This document shows, in pieces, positions 62,081 through 64,000 of a stretch of DNA of 64,000 nt. Numbering within the stretch: the stretch's first letter is position 1; each line of letters starts with the position of its first letter. The notes under the pieces are model-generated. The model was given only the letters and a program-made list of their open reading frames with translations. It did no database searches and was not told the origin of the DNA. A program made the translations under genes and the position numbers. The stretch lies in NCBI GenBank assembly GCA_965243485.1, contig CBDEVP010000001.1:1054001-1118000 (forward strand), read 5' to 3'. The DNA comes from UBA7330 sp965243485. Lineage in GTDB: Bacteria > Bacteroidota > Bacteroidia > Cytophagales > Cyclobacteriaceae.

Positions 62081-63205
62081 TTGAAAATATCTGACAAGGT
62101 CAATTATAAAAACCTGAAATCCCTCAACCCATTAAGTCCTATCATGGGTGGAAGGAAAAGAAGGCCAAAAACCGGACTTGCTCCCGGTAGTATTATCTAT
62201 ACTGGTCAGATCTATTCTGATCATGTCCTGATCGAAGTCATTGATTACACCAATGACCACATACACGAAGTCAATATTTTGAATCCTGATGAGTTGATGC
62301 ATTACAGGCACAATGAATCAGTCACCTGGATCAACATTCAGGGTCTGCATGACACCTCACTGATCAGCAAAATCGGTGACCTGTTGGATATCCATCCTCT
62401 AACGCTGGAAGATGTGGTAGATACGGCACAAAGACCGAAAATGGAGCTTTATGACGACTATTTATACATCACCCTGAAAATGATCAGTTACAATACCGCT
62501 CTGAAAAAAATTGATGTGGAACAGGCAGGGATCATCGTACACGCCAATTACGTCATCTGTTTCCAGGAAAAGCCCGGTGACATATTCGACAGTGTAAGAA
62601 AGAGACTAAGGGATGGAAAGGGAAGGGCAAGAAAGCGGGGAGCCGATTATCTCGCTTACATGTTGCTGGACCTGATCATTGACTATTATTTTGAAACGCT
62701 CGATGAAATCTGGAACAGGATAGAATATTTGGATGAGCAGGTGGTCAGACGACCGGAGCGGATAGAATTGAAAGATATCCAACAGTTGAAGCGGGACCTT
62801 CTCCAACTGAGAAGGTATATATTTCCGGTACGGGATGCTTTGATGAGTTTGGAAAATAAAGAATCCAGTGTTTTCACAGAAAGTACCATGGTGTTTCTTC
62901 GGGACACCTTTGATCATGTAAAGCAGGTCGTTGAGAACATCGATACCTACCGGGAAACACTCTCGAACATCATGGACATCTACCTTTCACAACTCAGCAT
63001 CAAAATGAATGAGGTGATGAAAGTGCTCACCATCATCGCTACCATCTTCATTCCGCTCACATTTATTGCGGGGATTTATGGCATGAACTTCGAAAATATG
63101 CCAGAACTTGGCTGGGAATTTGCCTATCCTGAAGGGTTCTACCTGATCATCGGGGTGATCACCCTTGTCATGTTCATTTATATCAAAACCAAGAGATGGC
63201 TTTAG
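62081..63205 (+). CDS. corA: CorA family magnesium/cobalt transporter
   Basis: A 374-residue homopentameric Mg2+ channel subunit. A large cytoplasmic alpha/beta funnel (about 1-310), with ITLKM and a long helix rich in charged residues, is followed by two C-terminal membrane helices. The selectivity loop is YGMNFENMPEL (GMN at 334-336). The C-terminus is Lys/Arg-rich (KTKRWL). The start is TTG at 62081; the first ATG (62144) would remove 21 residues of poorly conserved N-terminus and is a fair alternative. The gene ends directly against the convergent lipoprotein gene. Confidence 0.93.
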   Translation: MKISDKVNYKNLKSLNPLSPIMGGRKRRPKTGLAPGSIIYTGQIYSDHVLIEVIDYTNDHIHEVNILNPDELMHYRHNESVTWINIQGLHDTSLISKIGDLLDIHPLTLEDVVDTAQRPKMELYDDYLYITLKMISYNTALKKIDVEQAGIIVHANYVICFQEKPGDIFDSVRKRLRDGKGRARKRGADYLAYMLLDLIIDYYFETLDEIWNRIEYLDEQVVRRPERIELKDIQQLKRDLLQLRRYIFPVRDALMSLENKESSVFTESTMVFLRDTFDHVKQVVENIDTYRETLSNIMDIYLSQLSIKMNEVMKVLTIIATIFIPLTFIAGIYGMNFENMPELGWEFAYPEGFYLIIGVITLVMFIYIKTKRWL

Positions 63206-63754
63206 CTATTTGATCATCACCTCTGTTTGGAAGAAAACGGTGTCTTTCATAATCATATCCTGGAATCCCCTGATAGAGTAGGAAGTAATCCGGCCCTCCG
63301 AAAATATGATCCTGATGTCCCTTACATGCCTAAAGATCTCTTTATCTTCAAAGAAATGGCCGGTGATCTGATCCAAACCATTTTTATCTCTGGTGATCCT
63401 AAGAAATTTCACAGGACTGGACTGGCCATTTTTCAGATCATAAAGGATCAATGAATCATTAATAACCTTGTCAAATGCCCCCACATAATTTGTTTTGTTC
63501 AGGTCGAATTCACGAAAGATCCTGAACTCATCCTTAAGCGTAGCAGTGTCCGGCTTCATGGATTCTTTCTCCGTTCGATCATCCAGGGTAACACTTTTCG
63601 CTAGTACAACATCCGAAGCGGCAATCCATTCTATTTGTGCATCCAGCAGTGAATCCAGGCTGAAGTATTCATTCACACTCAATGCCTTTTCGCCGGCACC
63701 GGTACAATTGCCCAGTAGAAGTATCAGGACGATAAGAAAGCCCGCTGATCTCAT
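63206..63754 (-). CDS. Putative lipoprotein, unknown function
   Basis: A 182-residue protein with a signal sequence ending in the lipobox LLGNC (C17). The body has a charged, mixed alpha/beta composition (YFSLDSLLDAQIEWIA, LKDEFRIFREFDLNK, SYSIRGFQDMI). No known domain is recognised. Its ATG overlaps the gpmI stop by 4 bp (ATGA), so it is translationally coupled to a glycolytic gene, an odd pairing that may be common in this lineage. Confidence 0.65.
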   Translation of the reverse strand: MRSAGFLIVLILLLGNCTGAGEKALSVNEYFSLDSLLDAQIEWIAASDVVLAKSVTLDDRTEKESMKPDTATLKDEFRIFREFDLNKTNYVGAFDKVINDSLILYDLKNGQSSPVKFLRITRDKNGLDQITGHFFEDKEIFRHVRDIRIIFSEGRITSYSIRGFQDMIMKDTVFFQTEVMIK

Positions 63755-64000
63755 ATCAACACATTCCCGGTCATTTCATCAGGTTTGGGAAGCCCGATCA
63801 TTTTTAAGATGGTGGGTGCAAGATCGCCAAGCTTTCCGGCTTTAACCTTACCTTTAAATTCCTTATCAACTACAATCACCGGCACCAGGTTGGTGGTATG
63901 TGCCGTGTTGGGAGAACCATCTGGATTGATCATGATATCTGAGTTTCCATGATCTGCGATAATAATACTGGTGTATCCATTTTCCAGCGCTGCTTCCACG
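63751..64000 (-). CDS. gpmI: 2,3-bisphosphoglycerate-independent phosphoglycerate mutase (C-terminal part)
   Basis: The last ~82 residues of cofactor-independent phosphoglycerate mutase, which interconverts 3- and 2-phosphoglycerate. The metal-binding ADHGNSD motif and the AHTTNLVPVI stretch followed by the C-terminal DLAPTILKMIGLP are diagnostic. The gene continues past the end of the window. Downstream it overlaps the lipoprotein gene by 4 bp. Confidence 0.94.
   Translation of the reverse strand, partial: VEAALENGYTSIIIADHGNSDIMINPDGSPNTAHTTNLVPVIVVDKEFKGKVKAGKLGDLAPTILKMIGLPKPDEMTGNVLI

Noticed and set aside
1..64000. CRISPR arrays, insertion sequences, prophage or toxin-antitoxin modules
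   Set aside because: No regular repeat-spacer pattern, transposase, integrase, phage structural gene or paired toxin-antitoxin genes were seen on either strand.

Overview
The window looks like chromosomal DNA from a free-living member of the Bacteroidota, most likely a Cytophagales-type organism. The evidence is a type 2 isoleucyl-tRNA synthetase, a MurF-alanine racemase fusion, DUF4295 next to rpmG, an M1 peptidase of the Bacteroidota kind, an RprX/RprY-like two-component pair, many secreted proteins and lipoproteins with short lipoboxes, and several promoters of the Bacteroidota form TTTG-N19..21-TAnnTTTG. Shine-Dalgarno sites are mostly absent. No rRNA, CRISPR array, insertion sequence, prophage or conjugative module was seen, so this is largely core genome with some lineage-specific secreted proteins.

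Layout. 1-10315 (+): dgt, an RND/MMPL exporter, ileS, lspA, an EamA transporter and a cyclase-like DUF2652 protein, closely packed from the exporter to the transporter. 10310-18840 (mostly -): a DEDDy exonuclease-like protein, a lipoprotein sulfatase, an outer-membrane/secreted cluster and a hydrolase-OsmC fusion, with an SRPBCC/GyrI-like protein on +. 18932-24006: a DUF6134/DUF697 pair, then ftsY, DUF4295, rpmG, an M1 peptidase and rpmB on -. 24110-28413: rocD, a decayed HTH gene, a CPBP protease and hemB, then bestrophin. 28656-30540: a cupin/oxidoreductase pair divergent from an HxlR regulator. 30996-36248: amidohydrolase, GroES-like protein, rmuC and CPBP protease on -, NRDE protein and a lipoprotein on +. 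36231-42470: gcvP, M28 peptidase, dihydroorotase, tRNA-His. 42522-46927: MscS, a two-component system with a phased TTAAC array in front of a small exported protein, tRNA-Val. 47087-53171: Usp, double GNAT, murF-alr, purK-purE. 53207-60522: several exported enzymes of sugar or sugar-acid type. 60649-64000: TerC, CorA, a lipoprotein and the end of gpmI.

Most interesting points: (1) IleRS has G-I-H-H where class I synthetases have H-x-G-H, a swapped signature linked in the literature to extreme mupirocin resistance. (2) Four TTAAC boxes at 10-11 bp spacing lie in the divergent region beside the two-component system. (3) An exported Gfo/Idh/MocA oxidoreductase, an exported enolase-superfamily enzyme and an exported RraA-like protein lie within 7 kb and could form a periplasmic sugar-acid pathway; this is inference. 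(4) A hairpin lies exactly at the truncation point of a degraded HTH gene. (5) The rpmB/rpmG block is split by a peptidase gene whose start codon lies directly behind the rpmB terminator. I did not find a clear-cut undescribed defence or mobile system.
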